Source: Pontibacter chinhatensis (GTDB lineage: Bacteria; Bacteroidota; Bacteroidia; Cytophagales; Hymenobacteraceae). From it: a DNA stretch of 64,000 nt. The translations under genes were made by a program, and so were the position numbers. Each line of letters begins with the position of its first letter. Position 1 is the stretch's first letter. The stretch is taken from contig NZ_FOOT01000010.1 of the NCBI RefSeq assembly GCF_900113285.1, forward strand, positions 1-64,000, in the 5' to 3' direction. Shown here piece by piece: positions 35,440 through 43,682 of the stretch. Below the pieces are notes generated by a model. That model saw only the letters and a list, made by a program, of their open reading frames with translations. It searched no databases and was not told the origin of the DNA.

Positions 35440-37428
35440 CTACCCGCGCTGTGACCGCGGCACGTTAGGGGAGTTCATTTTCTCCAGCAGCCTCTGGTAG
35501 CGCGGGTCCGCCCGGACGGCATCGGAAACCCAGTGCTCGTGCCTGAGCGAGACCAGCAGGGGATCGTGTTCGCGGTAGCCTCTCTCAAAGTAATGGAAAG
35601 CCTCATCCAGGCTGTCGTTCACCCAGCCGGCCGCAATCCCGATCACGGTGCACACAATGTACTCCTTCTCGGCCCGCTCTTTGAGGTTGCTCAGTTCCAG
35701 GCGTGCGCGCTCCAGGTCTCCCATTTTGCTCAGTGTCATCACCAGGGCCCCGTGCACGAAGTTATGCCTGTCCGAAAGTACCATCAGCCGCTCAAAACAG
35801 GCCAGCGCCTTCTCATACTGCTTCATGAACAGGTAAGAGTAGCCCTCATAGAGCAGGCACAGGAAGGAACTGCCATCCAGTTCCAGCCCCGTTCTACAGG
35901 CTTCGAGCGCCTCTTCGAACTTGCCGGCCGTGTGCAGAATCTGGGCATAGATACCGAAGCAGATGGCGCTAAGCGGCTCCAACTTGATGGCCTTCCGACC
36001 ATGCTCCTCCGCTTTGGCGAAGTCCCCTTTTATCCAGGCCAGGTAATTCAGCCCGTAGCGGACGTGCGCCGGCGCGTAGCTTGGGTTGAGCTCCAACGAC
36101 TTGAGGAAATGCCTCTCCGCCTCTGGTAAGTCCCAGACGTAGCAATAGTAGGACCCAAGGGCACAGTAGGTCTCGCAGAGCAGGGGGTTCAGCTTAAGGG
36201 CCATTTCGGCTGATCGCCTGGCTTTGAGCATCACCTTGTTGGGCGGTACCAGCCCGTAGAGGCCGGCCATGAGGTTGGCGTCGGCGTATTCGGCATGTGC
36301 CAGGGCAAAATCCGGGTCCAGTTTGATGGCCTGCTGCAGGTATGTTATACCTGTTAAGATGTAAGTGCCCCTCCTGTTGAGGTAGAACCTGCCTTTCAGG
36401 TATAGCTCATAGGCCTCTGAGTTATGGGTAGAGGTTTTGCGTAACTTGCTCTTGCCTTTTCCCAGCAGCGTCACCTTCATTTTCTCTGTTATTTCTGTCG
36501 CGATTTGGTCCTGCACCGCAAAAATGTCATGCATGTCCCCGTCGTAACGCTCCGACCAGATATGAAACCCATCCTCTACCTTTGTCAGCTGAACGGTGAT
36601 GCGGAAGCGCTCGCCTTGCTTGCGCACGCTTCCCTCCAGCACTGTGCTCACGCCCAGCTTCTCGCCCACTTCCCGCAGGTCTACGTTATTCCTGTCGAAC
36701 CTGAAGGAGGAGGTGCGGCCGGCCACTTTCAGGTCCTTCAGGTTCGACAGTGAGTTGATGATCTCCTCGGCAATGCCATCGCTGAAATACTGCTGTTCCG
36801 GGTCGTTGCTCATATTTACCAGGGGGAGCACGGCTATACTTTTGGGGGGCGGCCTTTTAGAGGTTCGCAGGGAAGCTTTCTTCTTTACTTCCGTCTTCCC
36901 GTTTAGGGAGTCTGGGGCTGGTCTCACCAAGCCTTCGTGGTCTAGGGCAAACACCTCCACTTTCCGCTCCACGTTCTTGAACTGATAAGCCCCCACAGAG
37001 TAGGTCTTGATATTCGGGTGGTTCAGGACTTCGTCCCGGATCTTGTCCGAGATCAGCACGCTGCCGGCCACGCCCAAAGACTCCACGCGGGAAGCCAGGT
37101 TCACCCCATCGCCAAAGAGCTGCTCCTCATCGAAAACCACGTCCCCCATGTGCAGGCCCATGCGCACCGGAACCTGCGGTACTTGCCGGTATGCCAGTTG
37201 CATGGCCAGGGCACACTCTACCGCATTCACAGCGCTCTGGAACATACTTAGCGCTCCGTCGCCATAGTACTGCACAATGCGGCCATTGTATTGCTGATGA
37301 CAGCGCTGCAGCACCTCCCGGTGCCGGTTTTTAAGAGCCAATGCCTGCTGCTCATTCTGCTGCATGATAGCAGTGTACCCTTCGATATCGGTAAACATGA
37401 TAGCGGCAAGTTGTCTTTTTTGGCTCAT
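35440..37428 (-). CDS. class III nucleotide cyclase with TolB-like and TPR domains
   Basis: 662 residues. Residues 5-165 form a class III cyclase domain: metal ligands Asp14 (FTDIEGYT) and Asp57 (YYGDGALSMF), transition-state Asn110 and Arg114 (GVNLASR). The two purine-selecting positions, usually Lys and Asp/Thr, appear to be Gln53 (GRIVQYYGD) and Gln103 (EEQLFGD). Residues about 193-330 match the TolB/FlgO-like module (SIAVLPLVNMS, YFSDGIAEEIINSL). Residues about 335-650 are TPR repeats. No membrane helix. Divergent from the HD-DUF5706 gene, 412 bp apart, which raises a Pycsar-like partnership; similar cyclases also occur alone in this phylum, so the pairing is inference. Confidence 0.85.
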   Translation of the reverse strand: MSQKRQLAAIMFTDIEGYTAIMQQNEQQALALKNRHREVLQRCHQQYNGRIVQYYGDGALSMFQSAVNAVECALAMQLAYRQVPQVPVRMGLHMGDVVFDEEQLFGDGVNLASRVESLGVAGSVLISDKIRDEVLNHPNIKTYSVGAYQFKNVERKVEVFALDHEGLVRPAPDSLNGKTEVKKKASLRTSKRPPPKSIAVLPLVNMSNDPEQQYFSDGIAEEIINSLSNLKDLKVAGRTSSFRFDRNNVDLREVGEKLGVSTVLEGSVRKQGERFRITVQLTKVEDGFHIWSERYDGDMHDIFAVQDQIATEITEKMKVTLLGKGKSKLRKTSTHNSEAYELYLKGRFYLNRRGTYILTGITYLQQAIKLDPDFALAHAEYADANLMAGLYGLVPPNKVMLKARRSAEMALKLNPLLCETYCALGSYYCYVWDLPEAERHFLKSLELNPSYAPAHVRYGLNYLAWIKGDFAKAEEHGRKAIKLEPLSAICFGIYAQILHTAGKFEEALEACRTGLELDGSSFLCLLYEGYSYLFMKQYEKALACFERLMVLSDRHNFVHGALVMTLSKMGDLERARLELSNLKERAEKEYIVCTVIGIAAGWVNDSLDEAFHYFERGYREHDPLLVSLRHEHWVSDAVRADPRYQRLLEKMNSPNVPRSQRG

Positions 37429-37840
37429 CTGTAAAGCGATTACATACTATTGGTATAATTCAGATTGATATTTTATACTTCATATTTACGTCAACAGAGA
37501 TAAAATGAATGCTGCAGGATAGCACATTGTTTGCAATTCTGTCCAATGTTTTCTGCTGCGTCAGCTTGCTTTATAATAATCGAAAAAAGACCTGTCTGTC
37601 TGGTTGAAGGCAGACTTTAAGCCCTGAATATGACCAGCATGAATGTGGGTGCAAAGAAGAGCACCAGTACACTATAAAAACCTCGCCACCCGCTAAATAT
37701 ACTGGATCACACCTATGACCAAAGTGTCCGTATACATAAATTACCTAACAATCATTTATACTTAACTTATTCTATACTATTAGTGGCAGTTATGGACCCT
37801 GAGTGATTTTGAACAAGTACTAACCTAATGCCGTGCGACC
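37429..37840. other. divergent intergenic region between cyclase and HD-DUF5706 genes
   Basis: 412 bp, AT-rich, no credible gene. It contains two TATACTT words (near 37477 and 37758). Promoters for both genes should lie here, but no exact TTTG-N19-TAnnTTTG was found. Confidence 0.5.
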
Positions 37841-39025
37841 ATGATAGAGGATGATATTCTGGATAGGGCGAATGTCTTTGTGGGGCACCACCTCCCGATA
37901 GAGGGTACCAATGAGTCGGTGGGGTTTGACCTGCAGCACACCAAAAGCCTGGTTGCCGTGGCAGAGTCCATCAGCAGGTTCTGTGACTTCAATGAGCGCG
38001 ACAACAGGCTGTTGCTGCTGGCGGCATGGCTCCACGACCTGTACTGCAATGAGGAGGGGGAACTGCTGGAAGAGCAAAAGATCCTGCCTGTTACCGAGTT
38101 CCTGGTGAGCTGCGGCCTTTCCAAAGCCGAGATATTGCGGATCTCGCAAAGTATAGCCGCCACACGCTATCCCCAACAGCCACGGGACCTGCTGGAGGAG
38201 GCGCTCTGCGATGCCGTTGCCAGTTTCCTGGCGGCAGACGACTACGTGACCAGGGCCGAGAAGAAAGCGGCGGACCCGAGCTCGAAGCTTAGCCAGTATG
38301 ATTGGATGGACAGGCACATCGCCCTCCTGAAAAAGCATTATTACTTTACCAGGTACGCTAAGCGCGCTTTCTCCGGCGGCAAAGAGAGCAACCTGAAGCT
38401 GTTGAAGAAGAAGCGAAAGGAATTAAGTAAAGAAAATGCGGAACTGGAGACTTTGTGGGAGGAAAACAAAAGCCTGAAGAAGGACCTGCGCAAGGAGAAG
38501 GAGCAGAAAGTGAGCAAAGGGATAGAGACCATGTTCCGGACCACCATGGCCAGCCACCTGCAGCTGAGCGTGATTGCCGACAACAAGGCCAACATGCTCA
38601 TTTCGGTGAATGCCATCATCGCCTCCATCATGATATCTTCCTTCTTCAGCAAGTTCCAGGACGTGCCGCACCTGCTTCTCCCCTCCATCCTGCTCACGGT
38701 AGTTTGCCTTGTCACCGTCATCCTGGCCATACGATCCACCCGCCCCAACATCAAGAACACCGTGATGCCCGACAACAAGATCGACTTTCTCTTCTTCGGA
38801 GACTTCGTGCAGCTGGACCCGGGCACATACAGGGATGGCATCCGCAACATCATGCGCGACCACAACCTGCTCTACAACAGCATGGCCGACAACATCTACC
38901 TGCAGGGGAAAGTGTTGTCCAGGAAATACCGCCTGCTCAAGCTAGCCTACACTGTTTTTGCGCTGGGTGTGGGGCTCGTGCTGGTCAGCTATGTGCTGGC
39001 ATGGCTCTTCTTCAGCAATTCCTGA
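37841..39025 (+). CDS. HD domain protein with Pycsar-type TM effector domain (DUF5706)
   Basis: 394 residues in three parts. Residues 12-135 are an HD phosphohydrolase domain with the metal set His33, His65-Asp66 (AWLHDLY) and Asp124 (ALCDAVA). Residues 184-226 are a charged coiled coil. Residues 230-394 are a DUF5706/PycTM-type membrane domain: signature HLQLSVIADNKANMLISVNA (239-258), helices at about 255-270, 278-298 and 369-391. In Pycsar systems PycTM proteins are triggered by cCMP or cUMP and damage the membrane. Here an HD hydrolase is fused on, and a class III cyclase is divergent next door. Role as effector or regulator is inference. Confidence 0.85.
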   Translation: MIEDDILDRANVFVGHHLPIEGTNESVGFDLQHTKSLVAVAESISRFCDFNERDNRLLLLAAWLHDLYCNEEGELLEEQKILPVTEFLVSCGLSKAEILRISQSIAATRYPQQPRDLLEEALCDAVASFLAADDYVTRAEKKAADPSSKLSQYDWMDRHIALLKKHYYFTRYAKRAFSGGKESNLKLLKKKRKELSKENAELETLWEENKSLKKDLRKEKEQKVSKGIETMFRTTMASHLQLSVIADNKANMLISVNAIIASIMISSFFSKFQDVPHLLLPSILLTVVCLVTVILAIRSTRPNIKNTVMPDNKIDFLFFGDFVQLDPGTYRDGIRNIMRDHNLLYNSMADNIYLQGKVLSRKYRLLKLAYTVFALGVGLVLVSYVLAWLFFSNS

Positions 39026-39060
39026 GCAGGGAGTTGAAGGTATAACCACGACGCCCTGTC

Positions 39061-39113
39061 TTAAAAGTATAAACCTCACCTGCCTGTAAAGCGGGTGAGG
39101 TTTATACTTTTAA
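39061..39113. terminator. bidirectional terminator with AAGTATA/TATACTT at the stem base
   Basis: A 20-bp perfect stem (39061-39080 with 39094-39113) between convergent HD-DUF5706 and metG genes. Each arm contains one copy of the AAGTATA word. Two further TATACTT copies follow before metG, near 39122 and 39141. Confidence 0.9.
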
Positions 39114-39160
39114 CGGCTATTTATACTTTAGCGGCAGTTTATACTTCGCCGGGTTATACT

Positions 39161-41206
39161 CTAGCTAACCGTGCCGCCATTCTTAATAGACTTGCTTGGC
39201 TGCACAAAAGCGAGCGAGCCGTCGGCGTTCTCGGCCATCAGGATCATGCCCTGGCTGGTGATGCCTTTGATCTCGCGCGGCGCCAGGTTTACAAGTATAC
39301 TTACCTGCTGCCCAACGATCTCCTCCGGGTTAAAGAACTCCGCAATACCGCTCACCACCGTGCGCTGGTCAATGCCGGTGTCGATGGTTAGCTTCAGGAG
39401 CTTTTTGGTTTTGGCTACTTTTTCGGCGGCAAGTATGGTTCCAATGCGGATATCCATTTTAGAGAACTCGTCGAACGTGATGTCCTCTTTGGCAGGGGCT
39501 ACAACAGCATTTGCCGCCTCGTTTGCCTTCTTCGTATCCAGCAGCTTCTGCACCTGCGCCTCTACCGCAGCGTCTTCTACCTTTTCGAACAGCAGTTCCG
39601 GTTTGCCAATTACGTGGCTTTCCTTCAGCAGATCGGCAGCGCCGGCATCAGCCCAACTGTTGCCAAAAGCCAGGTTCAGCATGCTGCGCAGCTTCGTGGC
39701 AGACTCCGGCAGGAACGGCTCCATCAGGATGGCGAGGCTTCCGGAAATCTGCAGCGCGATGTTCATGATCGTCTTCACCCGCTCCGCATCCGTCTTGATC
39801 AGCTTCCAGGGCTCGGTGTCGGCCAGGTACTTGTTACCCAGGCGCGCCAGGTTCATCAATTCGGCCAGGGCATCGCGGAAACGGTAGCGCTCTATGTAGG
39901 TGGCAATCACCATCGGCATGCCTTCCAGTACCTCCAGCACTTGCTTGTCGTAGTCAGTCAGCTCGCCACGTGCAGGCACGGCTCCCTCATAATACTTTTG
40001 AGTGAGCACCACGGCCCGGTTGATGAAGTTGCCAAGTATAGCCAGCAGCTCGTTGTTGTTGCGGGCTTGGTAGTCTTTCCAGGTAAAGTCGTTGTCTTTT
40101 GTCTCGGGCATGTTGGCGGCCAGTGCATAACGCAGCACGTCGCCTTTGCCCGGAAACGCCTCCAGGTACTCGTGCAGCCACACAGCCCAGTTGCGCGAAG
40201 TGGAGATCTTGTCCCCCTCCAGGTTCAGGAACTCGTTGGCCGGCACATTATCCGCCAGAATGTAGTCGCCGTGGGCCTTTAGCATGCTCGGGAAGATGAT
40301 GCAGTGGAACACGATGTTGTCCTTGCCGATAAAGTGCACCAGCTTCGTCTCCTCGTCTTTCCAGTACTTCTCCCAATCATCGGTGAGCGCCTTGGTGGCC
40401 GAGATATAGCCAATCGGTGCATCGAACCACACGTACAGCACTTTGCCCTCGGCCCCTTCCACCGGCACCGGCACGCCCCAATCCAGGTCGCGGGTCACGG
40501 CGCGCGGCTGCAGGCCCTGGTCTATCCAGCTCTTGCACTGGCCGTACACGTTCGACTTCCAGTCGCCTTTGTGGCCCTCTACAATCCACTCACGCAGCCA
40601 TGGCTCATACTCGTTCAGGGGCAGGTACCAGTGCTTTGTCTCGCGCATTACCGGCACAGCGCCGCTCAGGGTGCTTTTCGGGTTTATCAGGTCAGTCGCG
40701 TTCAGGGAAGTGCCACAGCTTTCGCACTGGTCGCCGTAGGCGTTCTCGTTGCCGCACTTGGGGCAGGTACCCACAATGTAGCGGTCGGCCAGGAACTGCT
40801 GGGCCTTCTCGTCGTAGTACTGCTGCGTGGTCTGCTCTATAAACTTGCCGTCGTTGTAGAGCTTCAGGAAGAAGTCGGCGGCTGTCTCGTGGTGTATTTT
40901 AGAGGAGGTGCGGTCGTAGATATCAAAGGAGATATTGAAATCGGCAAACGACTTCTTGATCAGCTCATGATACTTATCCACGGCCTGCTGCGGCGTAATG
41001 CCCTCTTTCTTGGCCCGGATCGTGATCGGCACACCGTGCTCGTCTGATCCACAGATAAATTTCACGTCGCGGTTCTGCAGGCGCAGGTAGCGCACATAGA
41101 TATCAGCCGGCAGGTATACCCCGGCCAGGTGGCCGATGTGTACCGGGCCGTTGGCGTAAGGCAGCGCCGCTGTTACAGTATAGCGTTTGGGAGTAGTTGT
41201 TGTCAT
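39161..41206 (-). CDS. metG: methionyl-tRNA synthetase
   Basis: 681 residues. Class I synthetase with the HIGH motif (GPVHIGHLAGV, about residues 15-25), a zinc knuckle CPKCGNENAYGDQCESCG (about 138-155), and a KMSKS equivalent written KISTSRNW, the form usual in this subgroup. The anticodon-binding helical domain is followed by a C-terminal EMAP-II/Trbp111 tRNA-binding domain (about 575-681). Complete and functional-looking. Confidence 0.97.
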   Translation of the reverse strand: MTTTTPKRYTVTAALPYANGPVHIGHLAGVYLPADIYVRYLRLQNRDVKFICGSDEHGVPITIRAKKEGITPQQAVDKYHELIKKSFADFNISFDIYDRTSSKIHHETAADFFLKLYNDGKFIEQTTQQYYDEKAQQFLADRYIVGTCPKCGNENAYGDQCESCGTSLNATDLINPKSTLSGAVPVMRETKHWYLPLNEYEPWLREWIVEGHKGDWKSNVYGQCKSWIDQGLQPRAVTRDLDWGVPVPVEGAEGKVLYVWFDAPIGYISATKALTDDWEKYWKDEETKLVHFIGKDNIVFHCIIFPSMLKAHGDYILADNVPANEFLNLEGDKISTSRNWAVWLHEYLEAFPGKGDVLRYALAANMPETKDNDFTWKDYQARNNNELLAILGNFINRAVVLTQKYYEGAVPARGELTDYDKQVLEVLEGMPMVIATYIERYRFRDALAELMNLARLGNKYLADTEPWKLIKTDAERVKTIMNIALQISGSLAILMEPFLPESATKLRSMLNLAFGNSWADAGAADLLKESHVIGKPELLFEKVEDAAVEAQVQKLLDTKKANEAANAVVAPAKEDITFDEFSKMDIRIGTILAAEKVAKTKKLLKLTIDTGIDQRTVVSGIAEFFNPEEIVGQQVSILVNLAPREIKGITSQGMILMAENADGSLAFVQPSKSIKNGGTVS

Positions 41207-41393
41207 TTTTCGTCTTAAAAAAACAAATATACAAATACAGCGCGGAATGAATGGCCAAGCGACGGCAAACCCGCTGCAGGAAATACGGCTACGCCCCCGG
41301 GTTTTCCGTAAAACAGGGCAGGCAATGCACCCATACTATACTTTCAGGCGCTGCAGGGCCTCCGTTTCAGAAACAAAATCATCCTTAAACTAT

Positions 41394-41624
41394 ATGAAGA
41401 GCAAAGATAATTTCAAAACCACGAAGCACGATGGCGACACTTTAGGTGAACGTGACAGCAAGCAGAAGGTGACAAAAAACCCGGCCCCGCGCCAGGCCGA
41501 CCGCGAATCGATGAACACCCCACCCGAGAACGAGGTTTACGTAGACCTGGAGCCAGACGAGCTGCACCTGGGCGATGACGAGCAGCCCGAGGAGGTTGGC
41601 AAAAAGGAGAAAAAGAAAAAGTAG
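41394..41624 (+). CDS. small hydrophilic hypothetical protein
   Basis: 76 residues from the ATG at 41394; the frame is open upstream to 41187 but overlaps the metG leader. Highly charged: basic N-terminal half, acidic middle (VYVDLEPDELHLGDDEQPEE) and a lysine tail. Probably disordered, no family recognised. Followed directly by a strong terminator, which supports it as a real transcript. Confidence 0.6.
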   Translation: MKSKDNFKTTKHDGDTLGERDSKQKVTKNPAPRQADRESMNTPPENEVYVDLEPDELHLGDDEQPEEVGKKEKKKK

Positions 41625-41640
41625 GCCTCTGGTCTGCCTG

Positions 41641-41684
41641 AAGAAGCGGCCCGAAGTATAGCTTTATACTTCGGGCCGCTTCTT
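41641..41684. terminator. bidirectional terminator capped by AAGTATA/TATACTT
   Basis: A 20-bp perfect stem (41641-41660, 41665-41684) with the 4-nt loop GCTT. The loop-proximal seven bases of the arms are AAGTATA and TATACTT. It sits between convergent genes. Confidence 0.93.
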
Positions 41685-42023
41685 TTATCGCTGGTCGACC
41701 GGAGGCAAGGGCCTCACCTCGGACTGTTGCGGCCAGTTAATGTTATGCCTCGAGGAGTCTACGGGTGCATTGGGCAACAGCTGCGGGCGCATGCTTTCGG
41801 GCGTCATGGCCGGGCGATTGGAGTCGAACTGCTCTATGTTGCGCTTGCGGTTTATTTCGCTGGCCTGGTTGTTCATGCGCTGCCGCAGGTTCTGGCTGGC
41901 ATCGGGCCGAAGTGTTACCCGTTCAACTGTTGGCGCCGCCGGAATCGTTTCCTGCCCCTCGCTTAGCGAAGTACAGCCGGCCAGCAATACTATACTTATA
42001 CTATATCCATACTTTATTTTCAT
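41685..42023 (-). CDS. lipoprotein, function unknown
   Basis: 112 residues, signal peptide with lipobox LLAGC (Cys17). The mature part is proline-, asparagine- and arginine-rich and probably disordered. No domain recognised. Downstream terminator shared with the 41394 gene. Confidence 0.65.
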   Translation of the reverse strand: MKIKYGYSISIVLLAGCTSLSEGQETIPAAPTVERVTLRPDASQNLRQRMNNQASEINRKRNIEQFDSNRPAMTPESMRPQLLPNAPVDSSRHNINWPQQSEVRPLPPVDQR

Positions 42024-42075
42024 AGCTGCTTATACTTTACTCCTTCCCAGCTAGCAGAGCTATTAAGTTCAAAAG

Positions 42076-42240
42076 AAACTGTCCCCTTGAGGACAAGTGA
42101 GAACGGGAGTTCGAAACTTGCGAGCAAAGCTCAATAGGGGTGTAAGGCCAGTAGCAAAAGCTTTAGCTAAAAGCTAACACCCCTCCATGAACTGCGTTCG
42201 CAAACTGCGCACTCCCGTGCTTGTTTGTCCTCAAGGGGAG
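42076..42240. repeat. paired module E repeats
   Basis: 42076-42143 is a close copy of module E of the 23 kb composite repeat (blocks CTTGAGGACAAGTGAGAACG and GAGTTCGAAACTTGCGAGC). 42178-42240 is a diverged inverted copy (ACACCCCT ... GTCCTCAAGGGGA). The two face each other, so the region could fold into a large hairpin. No gene in 42024-42457. Confidence 0.8.
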
Positions 42241-42380
42241 ACCCTAGATTTTACTATCTTCAGCTCCTCTGCCAAGATATTAGTACTTTAAGTTAGAACG
42301 TAACACCCCTGTTTCTTACCTAGGGTATTTTTGTATACGCACAGGTGCAAGCCACGGCTCATTGCAACGGCAGCAACGCA

Positions 42381-42430
42381 AACAGCCCGCGCCCAAAGTA
42401 TAAGCTATACTTTGGGCGCGGGCTGTTTAT
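42381..42430 (-). terminator. terminator with AAGTATA/TATACTT at the apex, serving the 42458 gene
   Basis: A 22-bp perfect stem (42381-42402, 42406-42427) with the 3-nt loop AGC. The loop-proximal arms are AAGTATA and TATACTT, as in the hairpin at 41641. Confidence 0.9.
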
Positions 42431-42457
42431 ACTTGTACTGTAGTATAATCAGGGGTT

Positions 42458-42727
42458 TCAGGCCTCGCTTTCTCCCCAAACGTAGGCATCTCCGACCTGC
42501 GTCAGCATCAGCCCATCGGGTGCCGGGTTCACGTATCCTTCTTTGGTAAGGTGATGCTCGGCCTCTTTCTGCACATCTTTATAGTGCGGGTAGCGCTCCT
42601 GCAAGTAGGGGTACAGCTGCTGGTAAGGCAGCACATCCCCTGCCCTGATGTCGAATTGTTTGAAGGCCTCTACAATGCACTGCGCGGTATTTTCTATGTT
42701 GTCGGCTTCAGAACGTATTTCTGCCAT
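42458..42727 (-). CDS. small hypothetical protein
   Basis: 89 residues, helical and acidic, with LPYQQLYPYLQERYPHY and EAEHHLTKEGYVNPAPDGLMLTQ that could be a winged-helix-like fold. No family recognised. Terminated by the hairpin at 42381-42430. Confidence 0.6.
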   Translation of the reverse strand: MAEIRSEADNIENTAQCIVEAFKQFDIRAGDVLPYQQLYPYLQERYPHYKDVQKEAEHHLTKEGYVNPAPDGLMLTQVGDAYVWGESEA

Positions 42728-42769
42728 AATTCTATACTTTTTGGTTTAGAGTTTAAGGTACGGCAGAGT

Positions 42770-42925
42770 TTCGTTGTTAGTTAATAGTTGAGAGTTATTG
42801 GTTGATAGTTGTCGGTTATTGGAGGTAGCCGGTTTATACTTGGTAAGGAACGAGCGAAGGGTAACTTCCCCTAGTCATATCAACAGAGAACCTGATAACG
42901 AATAACTAACAACCAATAACCAACC
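42770..42925. repeat. GTTATTGGTTGATAG-type inverted repeat
   Basis: Units such as GAGAGTTATTGGTTGATAG (about 42790-42808) are mirrored by AATAACTAACAACCAATAACC (about 42901-42921). It is the same kind of AT-rich heptad structure as at 18713 and 28005, here between msrB and the 42458 gene. Confidence 0.65.
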
Positions 42926-43477
42926 TTACTTTTTCTCTGTGAAGCTAAGGGCGGCGGAATTGAGGCAGTAGCGGAGGCCGGTTGGCTCGGGACCGTCCTC
43001 AAACACATGCCCGATATGGGAGCCGCAGCGGGCGCACTCCACCTCTGTTCTCACCTCGCCGGGGAACGATCGGTCTTCCACCTCTTTTATGCGATCTTTG
43101 GCTAAGGGGGCGTAAAAGCTTGGCCAGCCCGTGCCGGAGTCGAACTTGGTGCGGGAACTGAACATCGGGTTGCCACAGGCGGCGCAGGCGTAAATGCCTT
43201 TCTTTTTATTGCTGTCATACTTGTTTTTGAAAGGAGGCTCAGTGCCCTCCTGCCGCAGCACATAATACTGCTCCGGCGTCAGGATTTTGCGCCACTCCGC
43301 CTCTGTTTTCACCACGGTGTCCTGCAGGCTGGTATTTTGCAGCGCCAACCTTTCCTCCTCCTCCAGCTGTACGTCGCTGGTTAAACCTGTTGTGGCCACG
43401 TTCGCTGCTGCATCTTGCTCGGAGCATGCAAACATGCCCACAGATGCAAGCACTATAAAAAACTGCGCTACTTTCAT
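42926..43477 (-). CDS. msrB: peptide-methionine (R)-S-oxide reductase, lipoprotein form
   Basis: 183 residues. An N-terminal lipoprotein signal (GMFACS, Cys18) and a linker precede an MsrB domain (about 55-180). Zinc cysteines are in CAACG and CARCG, and the catalytic Cys in LRYCLNSAAL. FDSGTGWPSFY is the family signature. It repairs oxidised methionine in exported proteins, on the periplasmic side or outer membrane. Confidence 0.95.
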   Translation of the reverse strand: MKVAQFFIVLASVGMFACSEQDAAANVATTGLTSDVQLEEEERLALQNTSLQDTVVKTEAEWRKILTPEQYYVLRQEGTEPPFKNKYDSNKKKGIYACAACGNPMFSSRTKFDSGTGWPSFYAPLAKDRIKEVEDRSFPGEVRTEVECARCGSHIGHVFEDGPEPTGLRYCLNSAALSFTEKK

Positions 43478-43654
43478 AACCTATACTTCCAACGCAGGCT
43501 CCCTGCCTTTTAAAATACCTAACCTATTAGGAAACAAACTTTAATATAACAATGTTTGGCTCCTAAATCGTGCCAATGCGGCCTTCAAATTAATTTAATA
43601 CAACCATAACCTGTTTATTTCGAAGCAAATACTAAAAGTGTGAAGGCTTTTTTG

Positions 43655-43662
43655 TATTTTTG
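43655..43662 (+). promoter_or_regulatory. -7 box of typA
   Basis: TATTTTTG matches TAnnTTTG, 20 nt before the typA start; no exact TTTG 19 nt upstream. Confidence 0.5.
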
Positions 43663-43682
43663 CGCCTCGAAAAACCAATTCA

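Noticed and set aside
35440..39025. Firm call of a canonical Pycsar defence operon
   Set aside because: The cyclase has TolB and TPR modules and the genes are divergent, unlike known compact operons; no other defence genes surround them, so only a cautious suggestion is justified.
42076..42240. CRISPR array
   Set aside because: The repeats are only two, inverted rather than direct, and of unequal length without spacers.
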